Shown here: in pieces, positions 17,518 to 26,966 of the stretch
Layout: the number at the start of each line of letters is the position of its first letter
How positions within the stretch are numbered: the first letter of the stretch is position 1
Assembly: GCA_900545225.1 (NCBI GenBank)
Contig: UQXZ01000007.1
Location: 1 to 64,000, forward strand
Source of the DNA: an uncultured Eubacteriales bacterium
Lineage (GTDB): Bacteria > Bacillota > Clostridia > Lachnospirales > Lachnospiraceae
Reading direction: 5' to 3'
Length of the DNA stretch: 64,000 bases
Notes under the pieces: model-generated
Databases searched by the model: none
Seen by the model: only the letters and a program-made list of their open reading frames with translations
What the model was told of the DNA's origin: nothing
Translations under genes and position numbers: made by a program

Positions 17518-19104
17518 TTATTTTAATGCGTCTACAATTTCAGAAAACTTCATGCTGTTTGATGCCTTAATAAGCACAGTATCATTTTTCTCAATTATTG
17601 ACTTAATATATTCTATGGCAGGTTCATTTGCTTCAAATGAAACAACCTTTGTAACTCCATTTGCATTCTCAGCAGCTGAAGCCATTTCCTTTGAGAGGTT
17701 ACCGATTGTAATTAAGATGTCTATGTTCTTATCTGAAACATATTCACCGATTTCTCTGTGTAATGGAAGCTCATCCGCACCAAGCTCAAACATATCACCG
17801 AGGATACAGATTTTTCTGCCATCAGCATATGTTAATGTGTCAATACCGGCTTTCATTGATGAAGGGCTTGCGTTATAGCAGTCATCAATTACTGTATAAC
17901 CCTTCTCTGTCTCAATTATGTTCATTCTGCCGTTTGTAGTGGCTCTTTTAGCAATACCATTTGCAATGTCTTCAGCATTAAGACCGAAGTGAGCACCTAC
18001 GATAGCAGCCTGTAGCGCAGGATAAACCATGTGCTTACCAGGAACATTTATCTTAACATCCACATCTGTAAGGTTGTTGTGAATATTTAAGTTGCGGATT
18101 TTGCATTCGCTTCCGTGTAAACCATCTGACTTAAATGAGTCGGCATATACAAGCTGATCCTCATCCACAATACCGTCACCATTTTTGCTCATGCTGTAGA
18201 AACGGACAGTGATACCATCTCTCTTATAATTTTTTAAATGGTCATCATCGAAATTAAGAACTGCAACTCCGCTCTCAGGAAGAACATTTGCAAGCTTAAT
18301 CTTCTCATTGTAAATACCTTCTCTTGAACCGAAGTTCTCCATGTGAGATACACCAATGTTTGTAATAACAGCAACATCCGGCTTAACGATATCTGTCATA
18401 GGATCCATTTCCCCAATCTCACTTACACCCATTTCAACAACTGCAATTTCAGTATTTTTATCAAATGTAAAGCATGTGAGAGGAAGGCCAATAAGATTAT
18501 TGAGATTGCCCGGTGTCTTTCCAACGTTAAATCTCTCACCAAGAACACTGGCAATAGTCTCTTTGGCACTTGTCTTTCCTACACTACCTGTAATACCAAC
18601 TACAGGTATGTCGAGAATGTCCATATATGCATGGGCAATTCTTCCAAGTGCATATACCGAAGACTCAGCTTCAATGTAGATATAGGCACATTCGTCTGAA
18701 TTATCAAAAACAAATTCGATATCTATATCTTCATCGTCTTCTTCCATTTTTTCAGTTACAGTGTACTTTGTGTCAGCCTCTTTAAAGAGCTCATTTGCAG
18801 GTCTTTCACCTATCGCTGCCACCGCACCATTTTCAAATGTATTAATGATGAAATCATTTCCATCATTTCTCTCGCCCTTTATTGCTACATAGACGTTGTC
18901 TTTACCTGCAAGTCTTGAGTCTGTAACTACATTCGCAATCTCAACATCGAAAATGTTTCCTGTAAGAGCCTTATATGTATTTTCAAATTCCTTATCTTCT
19001 GAACTGATATTTGAATATTCATATATTATTTCTTTATTGCCATTAAGGAGATAAACAGTTCCCTTAACTTCTTTTATTATGTCTTTTACGAACATATTAT
19101 TCAT
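17518..19104 (-). CDS. murF: UDP-N-acetylmuramoyl-tripeptide--D-alanyl-D-alanine ligase
   Basis: This 528-residue Mur ligase adds D-Ala-D-Ala to the UDP-MurNAc tripeptide in peptidoglycan synthesis. Walker A GSVGKTS is at residues 173-179. VVEMGVSEIGEM and DDCYNASPSSMKAGIDTL are characteristic. It is about 70 residues longer than E. coli MurF (452). The extra length lies in the N-terminal substrate domain, at about residues 20-48 and in an acidic stretch at about 118-140. It sits 86 bp downstream of ddl, whose product is its substrate. Confidence 0.93.
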   Translation of the reverse strand: MNNMFVKDIIKEVKGTVYLLNGNKEIIYEYSNISSEDKEFENTYKALTGNIFDVEIANVVTDSRLAGKDNVYVAIKGERNDGNDFIINTFENGAVAAIGERPANELFKEADTKYTVTEKMEEDDEDIDIEFVFDNSDECAYIYIEAESSVYALGRIAHAYMDILDIPVVGITGSVGKTSAKETIASVLGERFNVGKTPGNLNNLIGLPLTCFTFDKNTEIAVVEMGVSEIGEMDPMTDIVKPDVAVITNIGVSHMENFGSREGIYNEKIKLANVLPESGVAVLNFDDDHLKNYKRDGITVRFYSMSKNGDGIVDEDQLVYADSFKSDGLHGSECKIRNLNIHNNLTDVDVKINVPGKHMVYPALQAAIVGAHFGLNAEDIANGIAKRATTNGRMNIIETEKGYTVIDDCYNASPSSMKAGIDTLTYADGRKICILGDMFELGADELPLHREIGEYVSDKNIDILITIGNLSKEMASAAENANGVTKVVSFEANEPAIEYIKSIIEKNDTVLIKASNSMKFSEIVDALK

Positions 19105-19190
19105 TTTTATTACCCCATGTATAAGTATTAAACAGGGACGGCAATGTTAGATGTCATCCAGATGTTTTAAGTGTTAAATATTATCTACAA

Positions 19191-20243
19191 TCAGAACTTC
19201 TCTGTATCGAAATTTTCTAATGAGATTTCAACTAACTTCTGGCAGAGATCTTCATAGCTCATACCGATTGCCGCTGCTTCCTTAGGAAGTAAGCTTGTAG
19301 GTGTCATACCAGGAAGTGTATTGATTTCAAGTGCGTAAATGTTTCCGTCTTCTCTGAGTAATTCATCAACTCTTGAAACTGTTTCGATTCCGGCTGTCTT
19401 ACATGCAAGTTCTGCGATAGCCTGCATTTTCTTTGTTGTCTCTTCATCTAATTCAGCAGGACAGACTTCGATTGCTCCATTTGGATCATATTTGTGCTCA
19501 AAGTCATATACACCACCGTTAGGAATAATCTCTACGATAGGAAGTGCCTTGCCGCCCATTACACCTACAGAGAATTCCCTTCCCTTTACATATTCTTCAA
19601 TTACGAGCTTATCCTCTAATTCAAAGGCTTCATCAATTGCCTTCTTTAATTCTTCCTGTGTATAAACGATGCTTACACCTACACTTGAACCGCCACATGC
19701 AGGCTTAACAACAAGTGGAAGTGGAATATCAACTGTTCTGTCAGCGTCTTCCTTTGAAATCTCAGTTCCATTTGGCATAGGAACGCCTGCAGGAATAAGC
19801 ACCTTCTTAGCAAGAGATTTGTCCATTGAAATTGCTGAGCTTAAAAATCCCGGGCCTGTGTACTTAATACCAAGGAGATCAAATGTAGCCTGTATCTTAC
19901 CGTTCTCACCATTTTCACCGTGGAGACCCATAAATACAATATCTGCATTTTCACAATAATCTAATACATTTGGTCCGAAGAACATTCCGTTGTCTGCTTT
20001 TCTCTTAGCAATTGTTTCTTTTACATTTGCAGATAAACCATGTAATTTTTCTGCTTCTGCATCAAGGTCACTTACTGTATTGAAAAATGCTTCTGCATCT
20101 GCATACTCATCACTACCGAAGAAAACATCGATTACATTTGCATCATGTCCTTTTTTTCTTAAAGCCTTGCATACATTAGTTGATGTAACAATTGAAACAT
20201 CTCTTTCTGTGCTTGTACCGCCTGTAAGAACTGCTATTTTCAT
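19191..20243 (-). CDS. ddl: D-alanine--D-alanine ligase
   Basis: This 350-residue ATP-grasp enzyme makes the D-Ala-D-Ala dipeptide for peptidoglycan. The N-terminus VLTGGTSTERDVSIVTS, the HGENGENGKIQ motif, PLVVKPACGGSSVGVS, and LEINTLPGMTPTSLLP at the catalytic C-terminal end are all present. It precedes murF on the same strand, so the two consecutive steps are co-expressed. Length and motifs are normal. Confidence 0.95.
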   Translation of the reverse strand: MKIAVLTGGTSTERDVSIVTSTNVCKALRKKGHDANVIDVFFGSDEYADAEAFFNTVSDLDAEAEKLHGLSANVKETIAKRKADNGMFFGPNVLDYCENADIVFMGLHGENGENGKIQATFDLLGIKYTGPGFLSSAISMDKSLAKKVLIPAGVPMPNGTEISKEDADRTVDIPLPLVVKPACGGSSVGVSIVYTQEELKKAIDEAFELEDKLVIEEYVKGREFSVGVMGGKALPIVEIIPNGGVYDFEHKYDPNGAIEVCPAELDEETTKKMQAIAELACKTAGIETVSRVDELLREDGNIYALEINTLPGMTPTSLLPKEAAAIGMSYEDLCQKLVEISLENFDTEKF

Positions 20244-20358
20244 AACTTACCTTCCTTTATGTATCTGAAATCTGTGTTTAAAATATTTTATTAAAGCTTA
20301 TTTAAATAGTTATTTTTAAACATTATTTTAAAACTTTATTGTGATAAAACATATTTAA

Positions 20359-20804
20359 TTATAATAACATAATACGTGTATTTAAAGAATAATATATTGC
20401 CCATGGCATCATTTTCATGCCCACATAGGGATTAAAAGCACCGTCCCACTGTGCCTTTTTCCATAAATCATATGATTCTTCAAGGTCTTCTGCAGCAAGA
20501 GCCTCATCCATATATTTGTTTACGGTTTCGTTCTTGTATGGTGAATATTCAGCCATCTTAACAGGTGAGGTATCTAATGAATGATAGATATTATAAAGCT
20601 CCATAGGTGTATGTGCTCACCTGCGCCCCATCCGTATGCAGGATCAAAACCTGATTCAGACTCTGATGTTGTAGGCATTGTAACAATTACCTCATCCTTT
20701 GCATCTCCTGTGTTGCCAGTGTTAGAAGCTGCACCACCGCATCCTGCAAGCACACTACCTGAGATGGCAAATACACCTAATAATCCCAAAGTTTTCTTTT
20801 TCAT
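20359..20804 (-). pseudogene. Remnant of a peptide/nickel-type ABC binding lipoprotein
   Basis: A normal beginning is preserved: GGAGGAAAAT before ATG (20804), a lipoprotein signal (MKKKTLGLLGVFAISGSVLA, then the cysteine of AGCGG), and GFDPAYGWGAGEHIH of SBP family 5. After about 70 codons the frame runs into an unrelated end. In another frame from about 20604 a C-terminal fragment continues (YHSLDTSPVKMAEYSPYKN, and TVNKYMDEALAAEDLEESYD). About 400 internal residues of a usual 500-550 are missing, joined near 20605-20612 with a frame change. No permease or ATPase genes are adjacent. It is non-functional. Confidence 0.85.
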
Positions 20805-20929
20805 ATTTTCCTCCAAAATCTCCGTTTAAATATTTTCTAAAAGAATATAAAAAAAGTATTTGTCTAACAACCAGGATGGGGGGATATTTTCATTGAAAAT
20901 TTTTATATATTTTATACTAATTTTTTATA

Positions 20930-20977
20930 TTTTAAATAAAAAACTCCCCTCCATGGAAAACCATAAAGGGAAGTCAA
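20930..20977 (-). terminator. Terminator of the SulP-like gene
   Basis: A 14-bp stem uses ACTCCCCTCCATGG and CCATAAAGGGAAGT (20942-20974). It pairs fully on the minus strand only through G-U wobbles. A T-rich run follows. It starts about 18 bp after the SulP stop. Confidence 0.75.
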
Positions 20978-20992
20978 AATTGTTTTATTATA

Positions 20993-22534
20993 TTATAAAT
21001 GGTACCACATGAATGCACCCGGCATAATATATGTATTAAGAATGATTAAGAATACAAATGCTGCGAATGCGATTAAGTTAAGTACTGTAGAAGCCTTTGC
21101 TGCCTTACCGGAACTAAAGTCCATTCTACATCCTTCTGCGATACATGCTGCTGTTGCAACCATAGGAATTGAGAAGAACATTCCCATTCCAAACGGAGCA
21201 ATGGCAATAGCTACACCAAGAAGAATAAATGAAACTATAACATCTTTCTTACTTGATACGAAGAAGTTAAGTAAGAATGCGATGTAGTAAGCGGCAATAC
21301 CAAAGATAACACCAATTGCAAGGTTATGTGTTCCAATAACGATTGTAACAACAAGAAGCATTACAATTGTATCTTTAATAGGCTGCTTAGCCATCTTAAT
21401 GATTGAATCCCAGTTATAAACCTCAAAGCAGATATAGAACATAACTCCAATGAAAGCTGCTAATGGAATTGATGAAAGCAATGGTGATAATGCAAAGAGA
21501 AGCACTGCCATTGTAGCACCTGTTACAAGTGATGAAAGTCTGCCCTTACCACCACTCTTAACATTTGCTGTTGAAGGAGCAATCATCGCACAACCAGGCA
21601 TTGTACCTAAGAAACCGCAGATGATGTTACCGATACCCTGTCCTCTACACTCTCTGTTAAGGTCAGTGATTTCAGTTGTATTTGTCTCCTCACCTACAAC
21701 TCTTGATGTAAGCATTGTTTCAACTAATCCGATAAATGCAACTGAAAGTGATAATGGGAAAATAGTTGAGAAACAATCCCATGTAAAGATATTTCCGAAG
21801 TTAGCAAATACTGAACCGAAATATGTGAAGTCAGGTGTTACAGATCCTAAATCTGCAACTCTCATAATAGGAAGGTTTGCACAGATACCAATCACTGCAA
21901 CTACAACTACACCGATAATAGCTTCTGGGATAGTTGTGAATCCTCTTCCCTTAATAACCTTCTTAAGGAACTTAAATCCTACGATAGAACCTACACCGAT
22001 AGCAATCATGCCAATCTGAAGTCCCATTGTTTCAGGCTTTTCTCTTAAAAGCATCTGAATCTGTGAAATAAGAATAATAGTTGCAAGACCATTAACAAAT
22101 CCGTGCATTACTGATTCCGGAATAAACTTTACCACTACTCCGAATTTAACAAGTCCTAAAACTATCTGAATAATACCCGCAAGTATTACCGCTGCAAACA
22201 GGTACTCAGGATGTTCACCCGATATAAATACTTTCGATATGAGGCCTGTAAGAATTGTTGCTGTAGCACCTGCACAGGCTGTAATTACGCCCGGTCTTCC
22301 GCTTACAAATGAAAGTGTAACTGTAAGTACTATACATGTGAAAAGGCCCATGTAAGGAGGGATACCAACTGCAAGCATGAATCCTATAACTTCAGGAAGA
22401 AGACAGAATGTTGCAACAATACCTCCCCAAATGTCTCCCGGAATGTTAGAGAACCAGGTATATCTTTCTTTCTGCCAAAAACTCATCTCTTTATAAGGAA
22501 TGGTTTTTTTCTCAGTTTGTGTATTTTCACTCAT
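20993..22534 (-). CDS. SulP/SLC26-family anion transporter without STAS domain
   Basis: This membrane protein of 513 residues has the SulP core: FSNIPGDIWGGIVATFCLLP, VSGRPGVITACAGATA, FIPESVMHGFVNGLA and GFLGTMPGCAMIAPSTANVKSG. SulP proteins move sulfate, bicarbonate or other anions. The usual cytoplasmic STAS domain is absent. Instead the last 90 residues or so contain further hydrophobic segments (about VSFILLGVAIAIAPFGMGMF and an ending MPGAFMWYHL). The start is uncertain: MSENTQ at 22534 matches the protein's natural beginning, but the nearest GGAG lies about 22 bases upstream; an in-frame ATG at 22585 has no ribosome site. Substrate is unknown. Confidence 0.82.
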   Translation of the reverse strand: MSENTQTEKKTIPYKEMSFWQKERYTWFSNIPGDIWGGIVATFCLLPEVIGFMLAVGIPPYMGLFTCIVLTVTLSFVSGRPGVITACAGATATILTGLISKVFISGEHPEYLFAAVILAGIIQIVLGLVKFGVVVKFIPESVMHGFVNGLATIILISQIQMLLREKPETMGLQIGMIAIGVGSIVGFKFLKKVIKGRGFTTIPEAIIGVVVVAVIGICANLPIMRVADLGSVTPDFTYFGSVFANFGNIFTWDCFSTIFPLSLSVAFIGLVETMLTSRVVGEETNTTEITDLNRECRGQGIGNIICGFLGTMPGCAMIAPSTANVKSGGKGRLSSLVTGATMAVLLFALSPLLSSIPLAAFIGVMFYICFEVYNWDSIIKMAKQPIKDTIVMLLVVTIVIGTHNLAIGVIFGIAAYYIAFLLNFFVSSKKDVIVSFILLGVAIAIAPFGMGMFFSIPMVATAACIAEGCRMDFSSGKAAKASTVLNLIAFAAFVFLIILNTYIMPGAFMWYHL

Positions 22535-22689
22535 AAATAAATAACGATTCGATCGTACTCCTTTCTGTAAATTTAAACATTGCAAAATATAATATACTTA
22601 CATTTATTGGCATATTATACTATCATTATTTATATAATGTATATAAATAATTTAAACTTTTTTAATTTTTATAACTGATACACTACACA

Positions 22690-22745
22690 AAAAATAAGGA
22701 ATGATCCACATGAAATGTAACATTTCCACGGTCATTCCTTATTTA
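22690..22745 (-). terminator. Terminator of the suf operon
   Basis: A 13-bp stem AAATAAGGAATGA/TCATTCCTTATTT encloses about 27 nt. On the minus strand T residues follow. It begins about 28 bp after the sufU stop. Confidence 0.85.
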
Positions 22746-22770
22746 TATTGTTCAGATACCTATTGAATCA

Positions 22771-23196
22771 TTAAGATTCCTTTAATATCTCGTTGAGTGT
22801 TCTCCAGCCGAGAACAGCACATTTAACTCTGGCAGGCATATGTGAAATATCTTCAAGTGCTGAACCTTCCTCAAGCTCCTGAATCTCATCTTCACTTGCT
22901 TCGCCCTTTATCATTCTAAGGAAGATATCAGAAAGTCTGAGAGCTTCTTCCTTTGTCTTTCCCTTAACAAGGCTTGTCATGATATCTGTAGATGCCTGTG
23001 AAATGGCACAACCTTCTCCGACAAATGCCGCATCTGTAATAACGCCGTCTTCATACTTAATCTGTAATACGATGTCATCACCACAGCTTGGGTTTACGCC
23101 TTCTTTTTCAAATGTGAAGTCCTTGATCTTAAACTTATTTTCAGGATGTATATTATGATCAGTTAATACTTCGTTATAAAATGTTCTATTACTCAT
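22771..23196 (-). CDS. sufU: Iron-sulfur scaffold/sulfur-transfer protein SufU
   Basis: This protein of 141 residues takes sulfur from SufS in cluster assembly. Zinc and sulfur ligands are the cysteines in NPSCGDDIVL, GEGCAISQASTD and VKCAVLGW. The start chosen (MSNRTFYNEV at 23196) follows GAGG by 11 bases and matches the family. A GTG four codons further upstream is possible. It overlaps sufS by 8 bp and is the last gene of the operon. Confidence 0.93.
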   Translation of the reverse strand: MSNRTFYNEVLTDHNIHPENKFKIKDFTFEKEGVNPSCGDDIVLQIKYEDGVITDAAFVGEGCAISQASTDIMTSLVKGKTKEEALRLSDIFLRMIKGEASEDEIQELEEGSALEDISHMPARVKCAVLGWRTLNEILKES

Positions 23197-24460
23197 AACC
23201 CATTTCACCTCTTATTTCAGAAAGCGCCTTAGCAAATCTTTCAATGTCTTCTACATTATTATAGAAAGAAATACTTGCTCTTGTTGTTGAAATTCCACCT
23301 GTTGGCTTCTCATCCTTTAAGTCATACAAGTGCTGTAATAAAGGCTGTGCGCAATGATGTCCCGCTCTTACGGCAACACCCTTTGTATCAAATATTGAAG
23401 CAACGTCATGTGGATGAACACCCTTAACTCTGAATGTAATAATACCTTCATGCTCAGTTGCTTCCTGTGAACCGATAATCTCAATACCTTCAATATCCTT
23501 GATTAACTCAAAGGCATACTGTGTAAGAGCACGTTCACGCTTCATAATTGTATCAAATCCAATAGTGTCAATGTAATCAATGGCAGCTTCAAGACCTACT
23601 GCATCGCCAACATTTACAGTACCTGCCTCAAACTTGTGAGGAACTTCTGCATATGATGCGCCTGTTCTTGTAACTGTCTCTATCATTTCACCACCATAAA
23701 GGAATGGATCCATTTCCTCGAGATGCTCAAGCTTACCATATAATACGCCGATACCCATTGGAGAAAGCATTTTGTGTCCTGAGAATACGAGGAAGTCACA
23801 GTCGAGATCCTTAACGTCTACAGGCATATGAGGAACAGACTGTGCTCCATCGACTAAAATCTTAGCTCCAACGCTTCTTGCCACCTTAGCAAATGACTTA
23901 ACGTAATTAATCTTACCGATAACATTTGAAACCTGTGTAATTGCAACAAGCTTTGTCTTCTCATTTACAAGGCTCTTTAATGTTTCGATATCGAAGTTAC
24001 CTTCTTCATCACATTCCCAGAATACTACCTTAGCACCTGTTCTCTTAGCAACCTGGAGCCATGGAAGGAAGTTTGAGTGATGCTCTGCAATACTTACAAC
24101 AATCTCATCACCTTCACTGATCCCTTTGATTCCAAGGCTGTATGCCACTAAGTTGATACTTTCTGAAGCATTTCTTGTAAATACAATTTCTTCTGTCTTA
24201 GCATTGATAAACTTAGCCACTCTTGCTCTTGCTCTTTCGTAAGCATCTGTAGCATCCACGCTGAGCTCGTAAACGCCACGGAATGGATTGGCATTATTAT
24301 TTTCATAATAATTGTTCATTGCTTCCAATACCTGCATTGGCTTCTGTGTTGTAGCGCCGTTATCTAAATATGCTATATTTCTGTTATTAATGAGCGGGAA
24401 ATGTCTTCTGATTCTGTTGCTGTCAAGCTCAAAATCCTTATCTTCAGATATATTACTCAT
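23189..24460 (-). CDS. sufS: Cysteine desulfurase SufS
   Basis: This 423-residue pyridoxal-phosphate enzyme removes sulfur from cysteine for Fe-S assembly. PLP-lysine motif SGHKMLSPMGIGVLYG is in the middle of the protein. The catalytic cysteine is in RAGHHCAQPLLQHL near the C-terminus, the short-loop form of group II desulfurases that needs SufU. ARVAKFINAKTEEIVFTRNA is another family motif. It overlaps sufD by 8 bp. Confidence 0.95.
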   Translation of the reverse strand: MSNISEDKDFELDSNRIRRHFPLINNRNIAYLDNGATTQKPMQVLEAMNNYYENNNANPFRGVYELSVDATDAYERARARVAKFINAKTEEIVFTRNASESINLVAYSLGIKGISEGDEIVVSIAEHHSNFLPWLQVAKRTGAKVVFWECDEEGNFDIETLKSLVNEKTKLVAITQVSNVIGKINYVKSFAKVARSVGAKILVDGAQSVPHMPVDVKDLDCDFLVFSGHKMLSPMGIGVLYGKLEHLEEMDPFLYGGEMIETVTRTGASYAEVPHKFEAGTVNVGDAVGLEAAIDYIDTIGFDTIMKRERALTQYAFELIKDIEGIEIIGSQEATEHEGIITFRVKGVHPHDVASIFDTKGVAVRAGHHCAQPLLQHLYDLKDEKPTGGISTTRASISFYNNVEDIERFAKALSEIRGEMGYE

Positions 24461-25526
24461 CTATCTCAATTCCTCCATTGAAAAACTTTCTCGCATCTCT
24501 CTTTACGTCATCATCAGGAATCTGTCTGCAGAGTCCACGGAATCTTGCACCTGAAATGATGTCATAGATATCCTCTTCCTTAAGACCTCTTGATGACATG
24601 TAGAATAAAAGATCTTCGTCAAGCTTTCCGATACTTGCGCCGTGGTTACCTGCTACATCCTCTTCACTACAGAGAATTACAGGAATTGACTGACATACTA
24701 CGTCATCACTACGCATGAGAACGCTTTCGATTTCTCCACCGACTGCACCTGCACATCCGTTTTTGAAATCAATTGTTCCTCTGAATACCTTCTCTGATGT
24801 TCCTTCAAGAACACCCTGTGCATCAATATCACACTCTGTTCTTGGAGCAATGTGATCAACAACATAGTTCATGTCGAGCTTATCATTGCCATCAAGGAAG
24901 TAACCAATGCTCTTTTCAACCTTTGATTCCTTACCTGAAAGTGTAACTCTGCATCCCTGGTATACATTTCCGCCGATAAAGAGGTTTGTAACCTTAATTT
25001 CAGCCTTGTCATCAGTTTCAACACCGATGTCATTGTATAATGTATTATTTTCACCAAGTCTTACAACCTGGATAATTGAAACCTTTGCGTTCTTACCTGC
25101 CTTAACAAGTGTCTTTGCCATAGCTGTGCTATTTTCAGCTTCTTCAGCTGCAAAGTCCATAAGAACTGTGATTTCAGCATCATCTTCAGCTTCAACAGCA
25201 AATTTGTTAGCATTTACGGCATTCTCAGCATAGTTAAATCTGAGAACTACAGGAGATGTCTCCTTAACGCCTGCCTTGGCTGTAAACTTTGTTGTTTCTG
25301 TAATGCTCTCGTTGAACATTTCATCAAAATCAGCTCCAAGAGATGCTGTAATGTTGTTAAATACAGCCTTATCTGCAGTTGTCTTCTCAATTGCAGCAGG
25401 AACCTTTTCGTCATAATCATGAGTAGCATTTGCTACATCAAATGTAGTAATTTTACCATGGTTCATCTTTAACCATCGCCATGTAGGAGATGGTATATGG
25501 TTTATTGCAATTTCTTTTGTACTCAT
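24453..25526 (-). CDS. sufD: Fe-S cluster assembly protein SufD
   Basis: This 357-residue beta-helix protein is the SufB paralogue of the SufBC2D scaffold. The N-terminal segment IPSPTWRWLKMNHGKI and the C-terminal HGASIGKLDEDLLFYMSSRG resemble SufD. It ends ARKFFNGGIEID. GGAG seven bases before ATG supports the start. It is shorter than E. coli SufD (423) but typical of Firmicutes. It lies between sufB and sufS. Confidence 0.92.
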   Translation of the reverse strand: MSTKEIAINHIPSPTWRWLKMNHGKITTFDVANATHDYDEKVPAAIEKTTADKAVFNNITASLGADFDEMFNESITETTKFTAKAGVKETSPVVLRFNYAENAVNANKFAVEAEDDAEITVLMDFAAEEAENSTAMAKTLVKAGKNAKVSIIQVVRLGENNTLYNDIGVETDDKAEIKVTNLFIGGNVYQGCRVTLSGKESKVEKSIGYFLDGNDKLDMNYVVDHIAPRTECDIDAQGVLEGTSEKVFRGTIDFKNGCAGAVGGEIESVLMRSDDVVCQSIPVILCSEEDVAGNHGASIGKLDEDLLFYMSSRGLKEEDIYDIISGARFRGLCRQIPDDDVKRDARKFFNGGIEIDE

Positions 25527-25537
25527 AGTTCCACTCC

Positions 25538-26944
25538 TTATCCGATACTACCCTTCATTTCAAGTCTGATAAGATTGTTCATCTCAACAGCATATTCAAC
25601 AGGAAGTTCCTTACCTACGTTGTCAGCGAAACCACTAACGATCATAGCCTTAGCTTCTTCCTCTGAAAGACCTCTACTCATGATGTAGAAGATTTCATCA
25701 TCATTGATCTTACCGATCTTAGCTTCGTGACCTACATCAGCATACTGTGTTCTGATATCCATAGCTGGAATAGTATCTGATCTTGAAATGTTATCAACCA
25801 TAAGTGATTCACAGGATACAGCAACCTTACTATTCTTAGCTTTCTTATTTACAACAACAGAGCTTCTGAATGTACTGATACCACCGTCCTTAGAAATAGA
25901 ACGTGTGTTGATGTATGAAGATGTGTTAGGTGCGTTGTGAACTACCTTTGTACCTGTATCAAGGTTCTGACCTTCACCTGCAAATGTTACACCTGTAAAT
26001 TCTGCTCTTGCGCCCTTACCGTTAAGCACGCTCATAGGATAGAGGTATGAAACATGTGAACCAAATGAACCTGATATCCATTCGATCTTACCGCCCTCTT
26101 CTACCTTTGCACGCTTAGTGTTGAGGTTGTACATGTTCTTTGACCAGTTCTCAATTGTTGAGTATCTGAGAGTAGCGTTCTTACCTACATAAAGCTCAAC
26201 ACAACCTGCATGGAGGTTAGCAACATTGTACTTAGGAGCTGAACATCCTTCGATGAAGTGAAGGTATGCATCATCTTCTACAATAATAAGTGTATGCTCG
26301 AACTGACCTGCACCAGGTGCATTAAGTCTGAAGTATGACTGAAGTGGAATTTCAAGATGAACTCCCTTTGGAACGTATACGAATGAACCACCTGACCATA
26401 CAGCACCGTGAAGAGCTGCAAACTTGTGATCTGTTGGAGGAACAAGCTTCATGAAATGTTCCTTAATCATATCTGCATATTCGCCGTTAAGAGCACTTTC
26501 CATATCTGTGTAGATAACACCCTGCTCTTCAACTTCTTTTCTTACGTTGTGGTATACAACTTCAGAGTCGTACTGTGCACCAACACCTGCAAGAGAATCC
26601 TTCTCTGCCTGTGGGATACCGAGTCTGTCGAATGTATTCTTAATATCTTCAGGAACTTCGTTCCAGTCTGCCTTCATATCTGTGTTAGGACGTACGTATG
26701 TAACGATCTCATCCACGTTAAGTCCTTCAATAGATGGACCCCAGTCAGGCATTTCAGTATTGTTAAATATATCAAGTGACTTGAGTCTGAATTCTTTCAT
26801 CCATTCAGGATCATGCTTTTCTCTTGATAAATGCTCAACGATTTCAGGTGTTAAGCCTTCCTCAATTCTGTAATTATCTTTTTCTTCGTCCTTAATATTG
26901 TAGATATTTCTATCAATATCGGAAACGATTGTCTTCTCTTTCAT
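25538..26944 (-). CDS. sufB: Fe-S cluster assembly protein SufB
   Basis: This 468-residue core scaffold protein binds SufC and SufD and assembles the nascent cluster. Typical motifs are VWSGGSFVYVPKGVHLEIPL, GCSAPKYNVANLHAGCVEL and HEAKIGKINDDEIFYIMSRG. GAGGTG five bases before ATG supports the start. It is 12 bp upstream of sufD. Length and composition are as expected. Confidence 0.96.
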   Translation of the reverse strand: MKEKTIVSDIDRNIYNIKDEEKDNYRIEEGLTPEIVEHLSREKHDPEWMKEFRLKSLDIFNNTEMPDWGPSIEGLNVDEIVTYVRPNTDMKADWNEVPEDIKNTFDRLGIPQAEKDSLAGVGAQYDSEVVYHNVRKEVEEQGVIYTDMESALNGEYADMIKEHFMKLVPPTDHKFAALHGAVWSGGSFVYVPKGVHLEIPLQSYFRLNAPGAGQFEHTLIIVEDDAYLHFIEGCSAPKYNVANLHAGCVELYVGKNATLRYSTIENWSKNMYNLNTKRAKVEEGGKIEWISGSFGSHVSYLYPMSVLNGKGARAEFTGVTFAGEGQNLDTGTKVVHNAPNTSSYINTRSISKDGGISTFRSSVVVNKKAKNSKVAVSCESLMVDNISRSDTIPAMDIRTQYADVGHEAKIGKINDDEIFYIMSRGLSEEEAKAMIVSGFADNVGKELPVEYAVEMNNLIRLEMKGSIG

Positions 26945-26966
26945 AAGTTCACCTCACAAATCTACA

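Noticed and set aside
18343..18699. Plus-strand frames opposite murF
   Set aside because: They are shadows of the murF coding strand without start signals.
26550..26570. GTATAC sequences inside coding regions as operators
   Set aside because: They occur within conserved codons of sufB and other genes and lack a promoter context.
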